A stretch of DNA of 64,000 nucleotides from positions 124,001 through 188,000 of the forward strand of contig JAJZDX010000002.1 in the NCBI GenBank assembly GCA_021805865.1. Reading direction: 5' to 3'. This document shows positions 45,989-55,789 of this stretch, piece by piece. Source of the DNA: Pseudomonadota bacterium. GTDB lineage: Bacteria; Pseudomonadota; Gammaproteobacteria; Steroidobacterales; Steroidobacteraceae. The position numbers and the translations under genes were made by a program. Each line of letters opens with the position of its first letter. Position 1 is the first letter of the stretch. The notes under the pieces are model-generated. The model was not told where the DNA came from. It saw only the letters and a list, made by a program, of their open reading frames with translations, and did no database searches.

Positions 45989-46711
45989 ATGGCGAAGCGT
46001 CTTACGAACAAGCAAAAACCGCGTACCAAGGCCGAGCAGCGGGCCGAGACCCTCGAGCGGATTCTCGACGCCGCGGAGTATCTGTTCTCCAAGCACGGCT
46101 TGAACGGCGTGACACTACGCGATGTCGCTCTGAAGGTCGGTGTGCACACTTCGTTGATGCACTACTACTTCGTCGACAAACGCCGGCTGTTCGAAGCGGT
46201 GTTCACGCGCCGCGCCGGTACGACCAGCAGCCGACGGCTGGACGCCCTGGATCATTACGAGCGGGAAAGCGGCGGCGCGCCCACCGTCGAGGGCGCGTTG
46301 CGCGCCTTTCTGGACACCGATCTGGATCTGTACATCAACGGCGGGGAGGGGTGGCGAAATTTTGCTGCGTTTGCCGCACAGGTGAGCAACTCGCAGGAGG
46401 GAGCCGCCATGATGGATCTTCACTTCGATCCCGTGGTGCTGAAGCTGGTCGGCATTTTAAAGAAGGCGCTGCCGGCGTGCTCCGACGCAGATATCTTCTG
46501 GGGCTACGATTTCGTCACCGGCGCGTTCATGCACGTGCTCGGTCGTACCGGTCGCATCGACCGACTCTCGAGCGGTGCCTGCAACTCGGAGGACTTCGCG
46601 GCGGTCAAGGAGCGACTGGCGAGCTTCATGGCAGCAGGCTTCATTGCGCTTTGCGGCAAGTCCGGCAGGTCGTCGAAGGTCGTTGCCGGGCGCCGCAAGG
46701 GCGGTCGCTGA
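45989..46711 (+). CDS. TetR family transcriptional regulator
   Basis: A 240-residue regulator. The DNA-binding domain is at about residues 20-66: ETLERILDAAEYLFSKHGLN, then GVTLRDVALKVGVHTSLMHYYFVDKRRLFEAVF. The C-terminal ligand domain resembles the group with a DUF-type TetR_C region (GWRNFAAFAAQVSN, YDFVTGAFMHVLGRTGRIDRLS). It is the only regulator of the 46-63.6 kb catabolic region, so it is the natural candidate to control it. It ends 92 bp before the convergent esterase. Confidence 0.9.
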   Translation: MAKRLTNKQKPRTKAEQRAETLERILDAAEYLFSKHGLNGVTLRDVALKVGVHTSLMHYYFVDKRRLFEAVFTRRAGTTSSRRLDALDHYERESGGAPTVEGALRAFLDTDLDLYINGGEGWRNFAAFAAQVSNSQEGAAMMDLHFDPVVLKLVGILKKALPACSDADIFWGYDFVTGAFMHVLGRTGRIDRLSSGACNSEDFAAVKERLASFMAAGFIALCGKSGRSSKVVAGRRKGGR

Positions 46712-46803
46712 CCAGCCGCGATGGCGCGGGACGGTCTCTTGCGTGCCGTCCGGGCAAGTGGGTCAATGGGCGAAAGGCTGGTGTTGCGTGCAGCAGCGTC
46801 GGG

Positions 46804-48432
46804 TCAGGAGGCTCTTCGGTGCATCAACGCCAGCATCGCTTCGCGAAACAGCCTGCACTGCGCGCGACGCATATGGCTCGCGAGCGCCACGTGGTCGTCT
46901 TTCAGGAACTGAATGTAACGCCCCTTAGCGCCGAACGCGGGCCACTCGGGCAGCCCCGGACCGTTCGGGTCTCCGGTACTGGCAAAGTCGGTCCAATAGC
47001 GCTCCATCAGGCTCGAGAGCCTGTGATCCGCGGCGGTGAAGGGGGTCAGGCTCTCGCCTATAAGGTCCGCGGCAGCGCCGGGCTTCGGGAAGAAGCCGAA
47101 CACGTACGGAAGCTCGGAGGAGTGCGCTGCGAAGGAATGGCCGGGCAGAGGGTGGTCGAATTCGTACTCGTAGGCGACATGGTGGGCCGCGGTGTGCCAG
47201 CGCGCCTCGAGCACCGCCGGGCAGCGGAATGTCACGTCGGCGAGCCACTGGTTGACGCCGCTGCCGTATTTCGCACTGGCAGTGCCTTGTCCGCCGTGCG
47301 CAAAGCCGTAAATGGCCAGCACCTGCGCGGCGAGCGGCCCGGTGGTGCGGCGGATGGTTGCCCGGATCATGCTGACCGGCATCGGGAAATTCATCTCGCG
47401 CGTGGTGGTGCCGAAGAGCAGCGGGATCGGCGCCTCCCTGCCGGCGGCGAAGGTGGACAACGGCACCCGGCGGAGCACCCAGCCGTCGACATCCGGCTGG
47501 GGAAAGACGGCCTCGGCGCGCGGTAGCGCCTCCATCCTCTCGATGAGCGTGTGTGCTGGGAGCTTGCGTAGATCGGCGATGCCCGCCGCGCCCGCCGCGG
47601 CGCCGAGCGCGGCGACGAGCCGGGCGCCGGCCCTCTCGGCCTCACGCAGCGGTTCGACCGGCGGAATGAAGGGCGTGCCGCTCTCCTCGATGGCCTTCTG
47701 AAACAGGCCACGGGCGCGGGAGGCCATGAGCAGCCCGGTGTCGGTGCCGCCGGCGGATTGTCCGAACACGGTGATGTTGTGCGGATCGCCGCCGAAGCGT
47801 GCGATATTGGTCCGCACCCAGCGCAGGGCGAGGATCTGATCCATCAGGCCATAGTCGCCCGAGGCGTGGCGGCGGGATGCGCGGGTGAGCGCCGGGTCGG
47901 CGAGAAAGCCGAAGATGCCGAGCCGGTAGTTGATCGTGACGAGCACGACGCCGTCATCGACGAGCGTGCCGGCGTTGTAGAGCGGGCCGACTCCGGAGCC
48001 GCCGATGTTCGCTCCACCGTGAATCCAGAACATGACCGGCAGGGACTTTTTGACCGGCCAGCGTGGCACGATGACGTTGAGAAACAAGCAGTCCTCGCGG
48101 CCCGTCGCGGCGTCATGCTGATTCCAGGGACCGAACGGTGGCTGCGCGCACGGGTGACCGAAGCGCACCGCGGGTCGCACGCCCCGCCAGGGCCTGACCG
48201 GCACCGGCGCTCTCCAGCGCAGCGGGCCAACGGGCGGCTGCGCATAGGGAATACCGAGGAATTCCGCGCCCCCGCCGGGGCGTGGCAGCCCGCGCAGCCA
48301 GCCATCGGTGCTCGAGACGAGAGGGCCATGACGGGTTGCCGCGGCGGCTGTTGCGGACCATCCGAGCAACAGTGCGCAGGCGGCGGCGAATCCGAGGATC
48401 GGGCAACAGCGGCGTGTCATCGATTCAGCCAT
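46804..48432 (-). CDS. Secreted type B carboxylesterase
   Basis: A 542-residue carboxylesterase/lipase of the cholinesterase-like family. The signal peptide ends near AATAAAA (residue about 33). It has FLGIPYAQPPVGPLRW, EDCLFLNVIVPR, the oxyanion WIHGGANIGGSG, nucleophile S226 in FGQSAGG and catalytic His in HSSELPYVFGFF. Such enzymes split carboxylic esters of lipids, sugars or plant metabolites. It is divergent from a second, signal-less esterase of the same family, which suggests two-step, periplasmic plus cytoplasmic deacylation. Confidence 0.9.
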   Translation of the reverse strand: MAESMTRRCCPILGFAAACALLLGWSATAAAATRHGPLVSSTDGWLRGLPRPGGGAEFLGIPYAQPPVGPLRWRAPVPVRPWRGVRPAVRFGHPCAQPPFGPWNQHDAATGREDCLFLNVIVPRWPVKKSLPVMFWIHGGANIGGSGVGPLYNAGTLVDDGVVLVTINYRLGIFGFLADPALTRASRRHASGDYGLMDQILALRWVRTNIARFGGDPHNITVFGQSAGGTDTGLLMASRARGLFQKAIEESGTPFIPPVEPLREAERAGARLVAALGAAAGAAGIADLRKLPAHTLIERMEALPRAEAVFPQPDVDGWVLRRVPLSTFAAGREAPIPLLFGTTTREMNFPMPVSMIRATIRRTTGPLAAQVLAIYGFAHGGQGTASAKYGSGVNQWLADVTFRCPAVLEARWHTAAHHVAYEYEFDHPLPGHSFAAHSSELPYVFGFFPKPGAAADLIGESLTPFTAADHRLSSLMERYWTDFASTGDPNGPGLPEWPAFGAKGRYIQFLKDDHVALASHMRRAQCRLFREAMLALMHRRAS

Positions 48433-48471
48433 TCTCTCTCGCCCCCCAATCCGGTTTCCGATCCTCACGAT

Positions 48472-48528
48472 CAAGATATTATTTAGAAAGTGAATGAGCT
48501 TGACAAGGCGAAAATTTACTGGGACGCT
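48472..48528 (+). promoter_or_regulatory. Conserved promoter element, copy 1 (upstream of esterase 48661)
   Basis: An AT-rich block (CAAGATATTATTT), a short variable part, TTGACA (48500-48505) as a -35 and, 17 bp later, GACGCT (48523-48528) in the -10 position. The same arrangement with the same spacing occurs at 58201-58257: 31 of 37 positions match through the -35, and 9 of 10 around the -10. The AT-rich block sits where an UP element would. Confidence 0.65.
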
Positions 48529-48660
48529 TCCCATGCCGCTCCATACCGCACGGTCGCGGCTCGTGACGCCGGGGCACGGCTCGGCGAGTGTCGCGGCCGG
48601 TGGTGAGCCCGCCGGCGGGCGCAAATCCACGTGCGTTGCCGTCACAGAGGATCTGGGCCG

Positions 48661-50310
48661 ATGACCGTACATACGGCGGACTACCATGATCGGGTCGGGA
48701 AAGATGACGCGACCGTCCGGACGGATCGAGGCGCGGTGGCCGGGGCGCCTCTGGCCGGCGGCGTCACGGCGTTCAGAGGCATTCCCTATGCCGCTGCGCC
48801 AGTAGGCGAGCTGCGGTGGAAACCGCCGCTCGCCGCCGCGGCGTGGCAGGGTGTGCGCTCCGCGGTCGATTTCGGGCCGGCATGCCTGCAGGTGCGCTCG
48901 GCGCCGGGCAGTATCTACGCGCAGGAACCGGCGCGCATGAGCGAGGACTGTCTGTTTCTCAATGTGTGGCGACCGCCGGGCGCGTCCGATGCGTCCGTGA
49001 TGGTCTGGCTGCACGGTGGCGCGCTGCGCGGCGGGCATCCGGCGAGCGGGCTGTATGAGGGCAGTGCGTTCGCGCGCAAGGGCGTAGTCGTCGTCACGCT
49101 CAACTACCGCCTGGGCGTGCTCGGCTATCTCGCACATCCGCGCCTCACCGAGGAATCCGCGCACGCCTCATCAGGCAATTACGGGCTGCTCGATCAAATT
49201 GCGGCGCTGCGCTGGGTCCGGCGCAACATTGCGGCCTTTGGCGGCAATCCGCATGACGTCACGCTTTTCGGGGAGTCGGCCGGCGCGCTGAGCGCGATCG
49301 AGCTCATGACGAGTCCGCTCGCCAAGGGGCTATTTCAGAAGGTGATTCTGCAAAGCGGCTATCTCGTATCGAACCCGGAGCTGAAACGATCGCGTTTCGG
49401 CTTGCCCTCGGCGCAAGCCGCCGGCGAATGGCTGGCGCGGGAGGTCGGCGCCGCGGACCTTGCGGCGCTGCGGGCCATGGACGCGCCATCCCTGGTGGAA
49501 AGAGCGATGGGGGTGGGATTTGATCCACAGGCGACCATCGATGGGTGGGTGCTGCCGCGGCAGATCGTCGAGTGCTTCGATCGCGGCGAGCAGGCCGCCG
49601 TACCGATGATCGTGGGCTTCAACGAGGGAGAGATTCGTTCCCTGCGTCCGGTGTTTCTGCCGCCGCTGCCGGTGAGCGCCGTCGAGTACGAAAGCCTCGT
49701 ACGGAGCATCTACGCGGATCTGGCGCCGGCCTATCTCGCCCGATACCCGGCGACCGACATCGAGGAGAGCGCGCTCGCGGCGGCGCGCGACGCATTCTAC
49801 GGCTGGAGCGCGGAACGTCTCGCGCGGGCGCAGACCCGGCTCGGGCTGCCGGCGTATCTGTACTACTTCACGCATCGCTACCCGGCGCAGGAGGCGCTGG
49901 GGCTCCAGGCGTTCCATGCCAGCGAATTGCCGTACGAATTCGGCAGAATCGGCACGACCGAGGGCTGGCCGCAGCTGTGGCCCCGACCGCCGGATGATGC
50001 GCACGAGCGCGCGCTCAGCGAATCGATCATGAGCTACTTCACCAGCTTTGCCCGCGACGGCGTGCCGACCGCAGCCGGGGCGCCCGCATGGCGGGCCTAT
50101 CGGGAGGAGCGCGCGTTTATGGAGCTCCGTGCGATGCCACGATCGGCGAATCGTCTGTTGCCGGGGATGTTCGAGCTGCACGAGGAGGTGATCGCCCGGC
50201 GCCGCGCCGCGGGTACGCAGCATTGGTACATCAATGTCGGGCTGGCCTCCCCGCCCGTGCCGCCGCCCGCCTCGCTCCCGACTCCCCACGGCAATGGCCC
50301 GTCTTCCTGA
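48661..50310 (+). CDS. Type B carboxylesterase (cytoplasmic)
   Basis: A 549-residue carboxylesterase without signal peptide. Motifs: FRGIPYAAAPVGELRW, EDCLFLNVWRPPG, WLHGGALRGGH, nucleophile S206 in FGESAGA, and catalytic H419 in FHASELPYEFGR. It ends in a Pro-rich tail. The C-terminal third is strikingly similar to the fragment at 62340-62773 (GWSAERLAR, SELPYEF, YFTSFARDG, and HEEV before the C-terminus), so a paralogue once lay there. Its promoter matches that of the TonB receptor, so both are probably induced together. Confidence 0.9.
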   Translation: MTVHTADYHDRVGKDDATVRTDRGAVAGAPLAGGVTAFRGIPYAAAPVGELRWKPPLAAAAWQGVRSAVDFGPACLQVRSAPGSIYAQEPARMSEDCLFLNVWRPPGASDASVMVWLHGGALRGGHPASGLYEGSAFARKGVVVVTLNYRLGVLGYLAHPRLTEESAHASSGNYGLLDQIAALRWVRRNIAAFGGNPHDVTLFGESAGALSAIELMTSPLAKGLFQKVILQSGYLVSNPELKRSRFGLPSAQAAGEWLAREVGAADLAALRAMDAPSLVERAMGVGFDPQATIDGWVLPRQIVECFDRGEQAAVPMIVGFNEGEIRSLRPVFLPPLPVSAVEYESLVRSIYADLAPAYLARYPATDIEESALAAARDAFYGWSAERLARAQTRLGLPAYLYYFTHRYPAQEALGLQAFHASELPYEFGRIGTTEGWPQLWPRPPDDAHERALSESIMSYFTSFARDGVPTAAGAPAWRAYREERAFMELRAMPRSANRLLPGMFELHEEVIARRRAAGTQHWYINVGLASPPVPPPASLPTPHGNGPSS

Positions 50311-50374
50311 GCAGGCCGCCCGGCACGGGCGTTGCCGTTCGGGATGCCCGCGCGACCGGGCGGCGCATTGCCGC

Positions 50375-53023
50375 TCAAGCCCTCACCTGGGCCATGTGCA
50401 TGAGCTTGAGATCCGCCTGGAGCCTGGAAGCGCTGCACGGGCGGCGGGGCGTGAACCGCACCCGTTGCGGCCGCCCTGGCAGCAGATCGAAGTAATTGTC
50501 GCCGAAGAACCCGTCAATCTCGACCGTCTCGAGATACAGATTCTTGATCAAGACCGGCGATGTGATCGTGAGGTCGCAATGCCTCGGATGCTCATCGATC
50601 CGCACCATGGGTGAACAGGAAGGCAGCGCGAGGTCCTTCACGGGTCGAAAGTAGAAGAGATTCTCCGCGACGATCCCGGCGTCGGTGCCGAGGCAAGCCT
50701 GCAGAAGCACGGACTGCGGGAGTCTGCCCTCGAGCAGACTCTCGAGTGAGCCGGTGAAGGCGAGGGTACTGGAGTTGCCCTTAAGGAGCAGCGCGCGGGT
50801 GTGTGTCGCGAGCACCGCGCCGTGAAAATCCATCAACCGCAGCGTGAGACGCGCCGGCGTGTCGGTGCATTGGTCGCTCACCGCCCAGACGCGCAACGTG
50901 TCCGCCTCGGGCCAAAAAATTACCAGAGCGCTCGCAAACGCCTCGCGCGCGAAGTACTGCAGCGCCTTCCAACGGCCGTAATAATCGATGCTGCTCCAGG
51001 ACGCCGCCGGCCAGCAGTCATTGATCTGCCAGAACAGCGAGCCCATGCAATAGGGCATGCGCGCGCGATGAGCCTCGATCGCCGTCCTGACTCCCTGGGC
51101 CTGCAGTATCTGACTGACGTAGATGAAATGATCGAACCGCTCGGGCACCGGATAATCGTCCGCCATGTAGGCGCGAATGGTCCCATTGCCGATTCTGGAG
51201 CGCTGGTGCGCCTGTAGCACCTCCGAGAATATGTCGTAATCGTCCGGGTTGCAGAATGCGCTGATCGAGCGCAGGGACGGAAACGACTGAAAACCGTATT
51301 CGGACATGAAGCGACCGATTTCGCTGCGGTAGCTCGCGAACGGCTTGCGTCCCCACCAGACCCCCCAGTAGTGAATGTCGCCGGATTGCCGGGGCGAGCG
51401 CAAATCCGCGTGAGCGATGCGCTCGCCGCCGTCCCAGGCGGCGAGCGGTGAGGAGGGCCAGTAGAAGCGCTGCGGATCGTGTTCCGCGACAACCCGCGGG
51501 AGTATCCGGTGAAAGAGGGCCTGGTAGGCCTCCCACAGCTGCGCGCGCTGCGCGGGCGTATGGCGCTCCTTCCAGCCCCAACCTCCCGATGGGACGTCGT
51601 GCTGCCAGGCGACGTCGATTTCATTGTTCCCAGCCCACAACGCCACGCAGGGGTGGTGACGGAGCCGCTTGACGTTGTCAACTGCCTCCAGGCGGACGTT
51701 TTCGAGAAACGCGGCATCTCCCGGATACATCACGCAAGCGAACATGAAGTCCTGCCAGACGAGAAGGCCGTTCTGGTCGCACAGATCGTAGAAGAGGTCA
51801 TCTTCGTAAATGCCGCCGCCCCATACGCGCAACATGTTCATGTTCGCATCGACGGCGGAGCGCACCACCCGCTCGTAACCGGCGGGGGAGACCCGGGTCG
51901 GGAAACTGTCGCCGGGAATGTAATTGGCCCCTTTCATGAACACGGGCCGGCCGTTGAGCTCGACGTAGAAACTCTCGCCCTGGGCGTCGGGCGTCTGCAC
52001 GATGCGCAGCGTGCGCAGGCCGATCCGCACCCCGCGACAGTCGTGGATCTCCGCGCCCGTGAGGCGCCCGTGGAATCGGTACAGGAACGGCTCGCCGAGG
52101 CCGCTCGTCCACCAGCGGCGCGGCGCACGGATCGTGAACTCCACTCGTACCTGCCGTGCACCCGGTACGAGATCGACTTCCCCGCGTGCGCGGATGGCCG
52201 GATCGTCGGGACTCACCAGATCGAGAACCGCCCGGGCTGTCATGGTGGACTCGATGTCGAACACGGCGATGAGCTTCGCCTCCTGATCCGACAGTTCCCG
52301 TTGCACGATCTGCAGGTCGCCGATGCGTGCGCCGCTCCAGGCGCGCAGCCGCACCGATCTCCAGATGCCCGAGGTCACCAGGCGCGGTCCCCAGTCCCAG
52401 CCGTAGTGATAAGGCGCCTTGCGCGTGAACATGCTGATCTTCCGGTCGCCGATTCCGCCGATCTCGCTCCAGTCGACCACTGCGGGCGGGTTGTAGCCCA
52501 GCGCGTGAAGCCGGCGCAGACCCTCGCGTACGGGTGAGCGCAACACGATGCGCAGGTCGTTTCGGCCCGCGCGCGCCAGCGCCTTGATGTCGGTCACCCA
52601 GGTGCGGAACATATTGTCGGCGTACAGAATCGACGCCTCGTTGAGGTACACCTCGGCATAGGTGTCGAGGCCGTAAAAGACCAGCTCGATCCGCTCCTGC
52701 GCGACGGTTTCGGGGAGGAGCTCGACCGTCGTGCGGTATTCCCAGTCCCTCTTGTCGACCCACTGCACGTTCCTTTCGTTCGTGCGATGGAAGGGGTCGT
52801 CGATCCGGCCATTGGCCAGCAGATCCGTGTGCACCGTGCCGGGAACGGTAGCCGGCAACCACTCTTGCGTGCCGACCTCCCGGAACCACCAATGATCGGC
52901 GAGCGTGTGCTCCGCACCGGCCGAGCCTGCCGACGGTTCGTGCGGCGGAATCGGCGCCACGGGTGCCGTGCGGGCGTGCGGGGAGTCGGTCTCATCGGCG
53001 CGGCCCTTCACCGGATCGCTCAT
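50375..53023 (-). CDS. Beta-mannosidase, glycoside hydrolase family 2
   Basis: An 882-residue GH2 enzyme of the beta-mannosidase branch. A jelly-roll sugar-binding domain starts around residue 40 (WWFREVGTQEWLPATVPGTVHTDL and DPFHRTNERNVQWVDKRDWEYRT). It is followed by Ig-like domains and the TIM barrel. The acid/base Glu is E468 in WAGNNEID and the nucleophile E575 in MSEYGFQSFPS; AYMADDYPVPERF and FWQINDCWPAASWSSIDYYGR are also characteristic. No signal peptide is visible, so it acts in the cytoplasm on imported beta-mannosides. It is the last gene of the MFS-lactonase-mannosidase run. Confidence 0.92.
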   Translation of the reverse strand: MSDPVKGRADETDSPHARTAPVAPIPPHEPSAGSAGAEHTLADHWWFREVGTQEWLPATVPGTVHTDLLANGRIDDPFHRTNERNVQWVDKRDWEYRTTVELLPETVAQERIELVFYGLDTYAEVYLNEASILYADNMFRTWVTDIKALARAGRNDLRIVLRSPVREGLRRLHALGYNPPAVVDWSEIGGIGDRKISMFTRKAPYHYGWDWGPRLVTSGIWRSVRLRAWSGARIGDLQIVQRELSDQEAKLIAVFDIESTMTARAVLDLVSPDDPAIRARGEVDLVPGARQVRVEFTIRAPRRWWTSGLGEPFLYRFHGRLTGAEIHDCRGVRIGLRTLRIVQTPDAQGESFYVELNGRPVFMKGANYIPGDSFPTRVSPAGYERVVRSAVDANMNMLRVWGGGIYEDDLFYDLCDQNGLLVWQDFMFACVMYPGDAAFLENVRLEAVDNVKRLRHHPCVALWAGNNEIDVAWQHDVPSGGWGWKERHTPAQRAQLWEAYQALFHRILPRVVAEHDPQRFYWPSSPLAAWDGGERIAHADLRSPRQSGDIHYWGVWWGRKPFASYRSEIGRFMSEYGFQSFPSLRSISAFCNPDDYDIFSEVLQAHQRSRIGNGTIRAYMADDYPVPERFDHFIYVSQILQAQGVRTAIEAHRARMPYCMGSLFWQINDCWPAASWSSIDYYGRWKALQYFAREAFASALVIFWPEADTLRVWAVSDQCTDTPARLTLRLMDFHGAVLATHTRALLLKGNSSTLAFTGSLESLLEGRLPQSVLLQACLGTDAGIVAENLFYFRPVKDLALPSCSPMVRIDEHPRHCDLTITSPVLIKNLYLETVEIDGFFGDNYFDLLPGRPQRVRFTPRRPCSASRLQADLKLMHMAQVRA

Positions 53024-53068
53024 GTGATGTGCCTGCGGCGACGAAGCGGAATGCAGTGGTGAGGGGGG

Positions 53069-54031
53069 CTAGGGACGGGAGCGGAGCAGATGCTCCGGCA
53101 CCCGAAATGTGGCGAGGTGATCGAGCCCGACCGAGCCGACGAACGCGGTGCATCCATCGGGTCCGCCGAAGGCGATGCTCGTCGGCAGCCGCAGCGGTCC
53201 GGAGACATTCATGCACGCAATCAGGTGATCGAGCGTGCCGTTGCGCTGTTCGATCGCGCGGGCGATGGCTTCGACCGCAGTCGCGTTCATGTCGGAATAC
53301 ACCACGCTCACCGCGCCGTCGCGGTCGATGACCTGCAGCGCGTTCTGACTGATGATCGTGACCCAGATGTTGCCGGCGGCGTCGAATGCGATTCCATCGG
53401 GAAGCGCGCCGCGGCCGAGACTTGCGGGGCCGGCATCTTCTTTCGTGCCGAGCGATCCGTCCGGTCGGATGGGAAAGCGGACCAGCCGGCAACCCAGGGT
53501 CTCGACAGCATAGAGGTGCCGGCGGTCGGGGGAGACCTTGACCTCGTTGGTCAGATCGAGTCCGTCGGCGACGATTTCCGCGCGGGCCCCGTCCTCGTCG
53601 ATTCGGATGATGTATCCGTCCCGCTCGTACGACTGCATGGCCGGCACCCATGGCAGATGACGCGTCATCACGGACAGCCATATCCGTTGGGGCCCATCGG
53701 CGCACGCATAGTTGAGCGTCCCCAACGGGACGCCGTCCAGGCTGTCGAGCAGCACGTGTGTCTGTCCGTCGGGATCAATGCGATACAGGCGGCCGTCATT
53801 GAGGCCGGCCACCACGAAGCTGCCGTCGGGCCGCCGGCTGAACCCGTTCGGCTCGCCAATCCCGGCGCCGAGCACCGCGGGCTCGCCGCCGGCGCGGACG
53901 TGGCATACCCCGCCGCGCGCATCGGAAGCCCACACTCCATCCCGGTCCACCCAGACGCACTCGGGACGGCGCAGGCCGCGGCCATAGGGGACAAAGTCAG
54001 CCCCCGTGAGCTTGAATTCATGCAACGCCAT
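53069..54031 (-). CDS. SMP-30/gluconolactonase family protein
   Basis: A 320-residue six-bladed beta-propeller lactonase. Conserved metal-binding spots are PECVWVDRDGVWASD (Glu), EPNGFSRRPDGSF (Asn), TNEVKVSPDRRHLYAVET (Asn/Asp) and PDGIAFDAAGNIWVT (Asp). Family members hydrolyse sugar lactones, for example gluconolactone, xylonolactone and lactones from oxidised mannose. A GGGAGGT site precedes the ATG at 54031. It lies 45 bp before the mannosidase and 67 bp after the sugar symporter, suggesting an oxidative mannose route. Confidence 0.88.
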   Translation of the reverse strand: MALHEFKLTGADFVPYGRGLRRPECVWVDRDGVWASDARGGVCHVRAGGEPAVLGAGIGEPNGFSRRPDGSFVVAGLNDGRLYRIDPDGQTHVLLDSLDGVPLGTLNYACADGPQRIWLSVMTRHLPWVPAMQSYERDGYIIRIDEDGARAEIVADGLDLTNEVKVSPDRRHLYAVETLGCRLVRFPIRPDGSLGTKEDAGPASLGRGALPDGIAFDAAGNIWVTIISQNALQVIDRDGAVSVVYSDMNATAVEAIARAIEQRNGTLDHLIACMNVSGPLRLPTSIAFGGPDGCTAFVGSVGLDHLATFRVPEHLLRSRP

Positions 54032-54098
54032 GTGACCTCCCATTGCGGATCGCATCAGCACCGCGCGGATCGGGTCCAATACCGCCTCCCGCCGTGGC

Positions 54099-55619
54099 TC
54101 ACGGGGCCGCGGCCTGACCCGTGCCGGAGGTCTTGCGGCGCTCGCTCAGTGCCTGCTTGATGAGCCCGTATTTCTCCTGATCGAGCTGGTATCCGAGCAT
54201 CGCAAGCGCCGAGAGCGCCGTGATCGCGGCGGGCAACGGGCCGCTGACCCAGCCGAGGCCGTGCACGGTGGACAGGGGAAGGTGCGGGTGCAGGCCGCGG
54301 CTGGCGATGTCGGCGGGAAAATGGATCGCATCGAGGGCAATGCCGCCGATGAGCGAGCCGAGACCGCTCGCGGACTTCACCGAAAAGGTCAGTCCCGAGA
54401 GAAACATCGCCTCGCGCCTCGCGCCGAACAGATATTCATGGTGATCCGCGGCGTCGGCCATCATGGATTGAAAGCCGATTCCGGAGATGACGAGGCCAAT
54501 GCCGCTCACCGCCGCGTTCACCACCAGCAGCGTGCTGAGGAATGTCATGTTGACGGGCAGCAGCCCGTAGATGCGCAGCACCGGTGGATAGAATTGGCAC
54601 AGGCAAAAGAGCAGCGCACCGCCGATGGCGAAGGTGCGCTTCTCCACACGTTTCTGCAGCAATCGGGCGATGGGCAGGCCGAAGATGGGCGAGAGGACGA
54701 GCATCAGCAAAACCGACTGATTGATTGAAGCGGGCAGATGCCAGAAATACCGGTTCGCGTCGAGCGCAAGGACCGCGGCGGTCCCCTGGGCGACGAAAAA
54801 TATCAGGCAGGTCAGGAACAGAGACACGAACGAGCGGTTGTGAAATATCTCGCGCAGCTCGCGAGAGAGCTGCACGATGGGCCGGCCGGCGCGCTGATGT
54901 GAGCGGTTCAGGCGCGGGATGTGCCGTATCGTCCCGAAAGCGGTCGTGAAGCCGACCACGAGGAGGCAGGCGGCGCAGATCCAGCCGAAATGCACATAGT
55001 TCGAGCGCTGAAGCAGCAGCGCCGAATTGGCATTCAGGCCGCCTAGTCCGATGTACAGGCATGCGAACGCCGAGACCGACCAGAAGAACAGTCGGTAACC
55101 GACGATGCTGGAGCGCTCGTGATAGTCGTCGGAAACTTCCGCGCCGATCGCCAGGTACGGCAGATAGTACAGTGACAGGCACACGCGCAGGATGAGCATC
55201 AGCACCGTGACGTACAGAAACAGGTGCAGGCCGGATAGTCCTGCCGGAAGCGCGAACACCAGGCCAAATGATAGCGCGAGGGGGACTGCGCTCGCGAACA
55301 TGTATGGATGGCGGCGTCCGAGCCGCGTGCGGGTATTGTCCGAGATCAATCCGATGAGCGGGTCTGCGATCGAGTCGACGAGCAGCGTGATGAACGTGAT
55401 CATGCCGGCGCGAGTTCCGGACATGCCGCAGACCGCGGTGAGGTAGAAGAAGGCGAGGTAGGTCAGTCCGGTCGTGGCGAATCCATTGATCATCTCGCCG
55501 GTGCCGTAGATGGATTTGTCCCACACGCTGAGCTTGGCGCGGCGGGCGCGCACGGCGGAATCCTCCGTGTCCATGATGGGCGGCGCCGTGCCGGGAATGG
55601 ATTCGTCAATACTGGCCAT
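54099..55619 (-). CDS. GPH-type sugar:cation symporter (MFS)
   Basis: A 506-residue membrane protein with about 12 helices. It begins LSVWDKSIYGTGEMINGFATTGLTYLAFFY, and has the DPLIGLISDNTRTRLGRRHPYMFASA segment, which is the hallmark of the glycoside-pentoside-hexuronide (MelB-like) family: D near the helix, then RTR.GRRHPY. It should import a glycoside with H+ or Na+. It heads the minus-strand run with the lactonase and beta-mannosidase, so a mannoside is the likely cargo. There are 170 bp between it and the thiolase gene upstream. Confidence 0.9.
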   Translation of the reverse strand: MASIDESIPGTAPPIMDTEDSAVRARRAKLSVWDKSIYGTGEMINGFATTGLTYLAFFYLTAVCGMSGTRAGMITFITLLVDSIADPLIGLISDNTRTRLGRRHPYMFASAVPLALSFGLVFALPAGLSGLHLFLYVTVLMLILRVCLSLYYLPYLAIGAEVSDDYHERSSIVGYRLFFWSVSAFACLYIGLGGLNANSALLLQRSNYVHFGWICAACLLVVGFTTAFGTIRHIPRLNRSHQRAGRPIVQLSRELREIFHNRSFVSLFLTCLIFFVAQGTAAVLALDANRYFWHLPASINQSVLLMLVLSPIFGLPIARLLQKRVEKRTFAIGGALLFCLCQFYPPVLRIYGLLPVNMTFLSTLLVVNAAVSGIGLVISGIGFQSMMADAADHHEYLFGARREAMFLSGLTFSVKSASGLGSLIGGIALDAIHFPADIASRGLHPHLPLSTVHGLGWVSGPLPAAITALSALAMLGYQLDQEKYGLIKQALSERRKTSGTGQAAAP

Positions 55620-55789
55620 GTGAATTTATATCCTGCCGAAGGGGCGCGGGGGGTGAGCGCGGCGGGTCAGGTGGCGTAAGATCTGCGGTCTTGCCGCTGC
55701 GCGACCTTGCGTTGATGTGGTAGGGCATCTTGGTCATTGCTCGGGCGCGGACCGCCGCTCGAGTCCGGATGGTGGTGGCGGGCCGTCCG

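Noticed and set aside
45652-46149. Small frames on both strands upstream of the TetR gene
   Set aside because: No frame resembles a family, and they overlap the start of the TetR gene; treated as non-coding.
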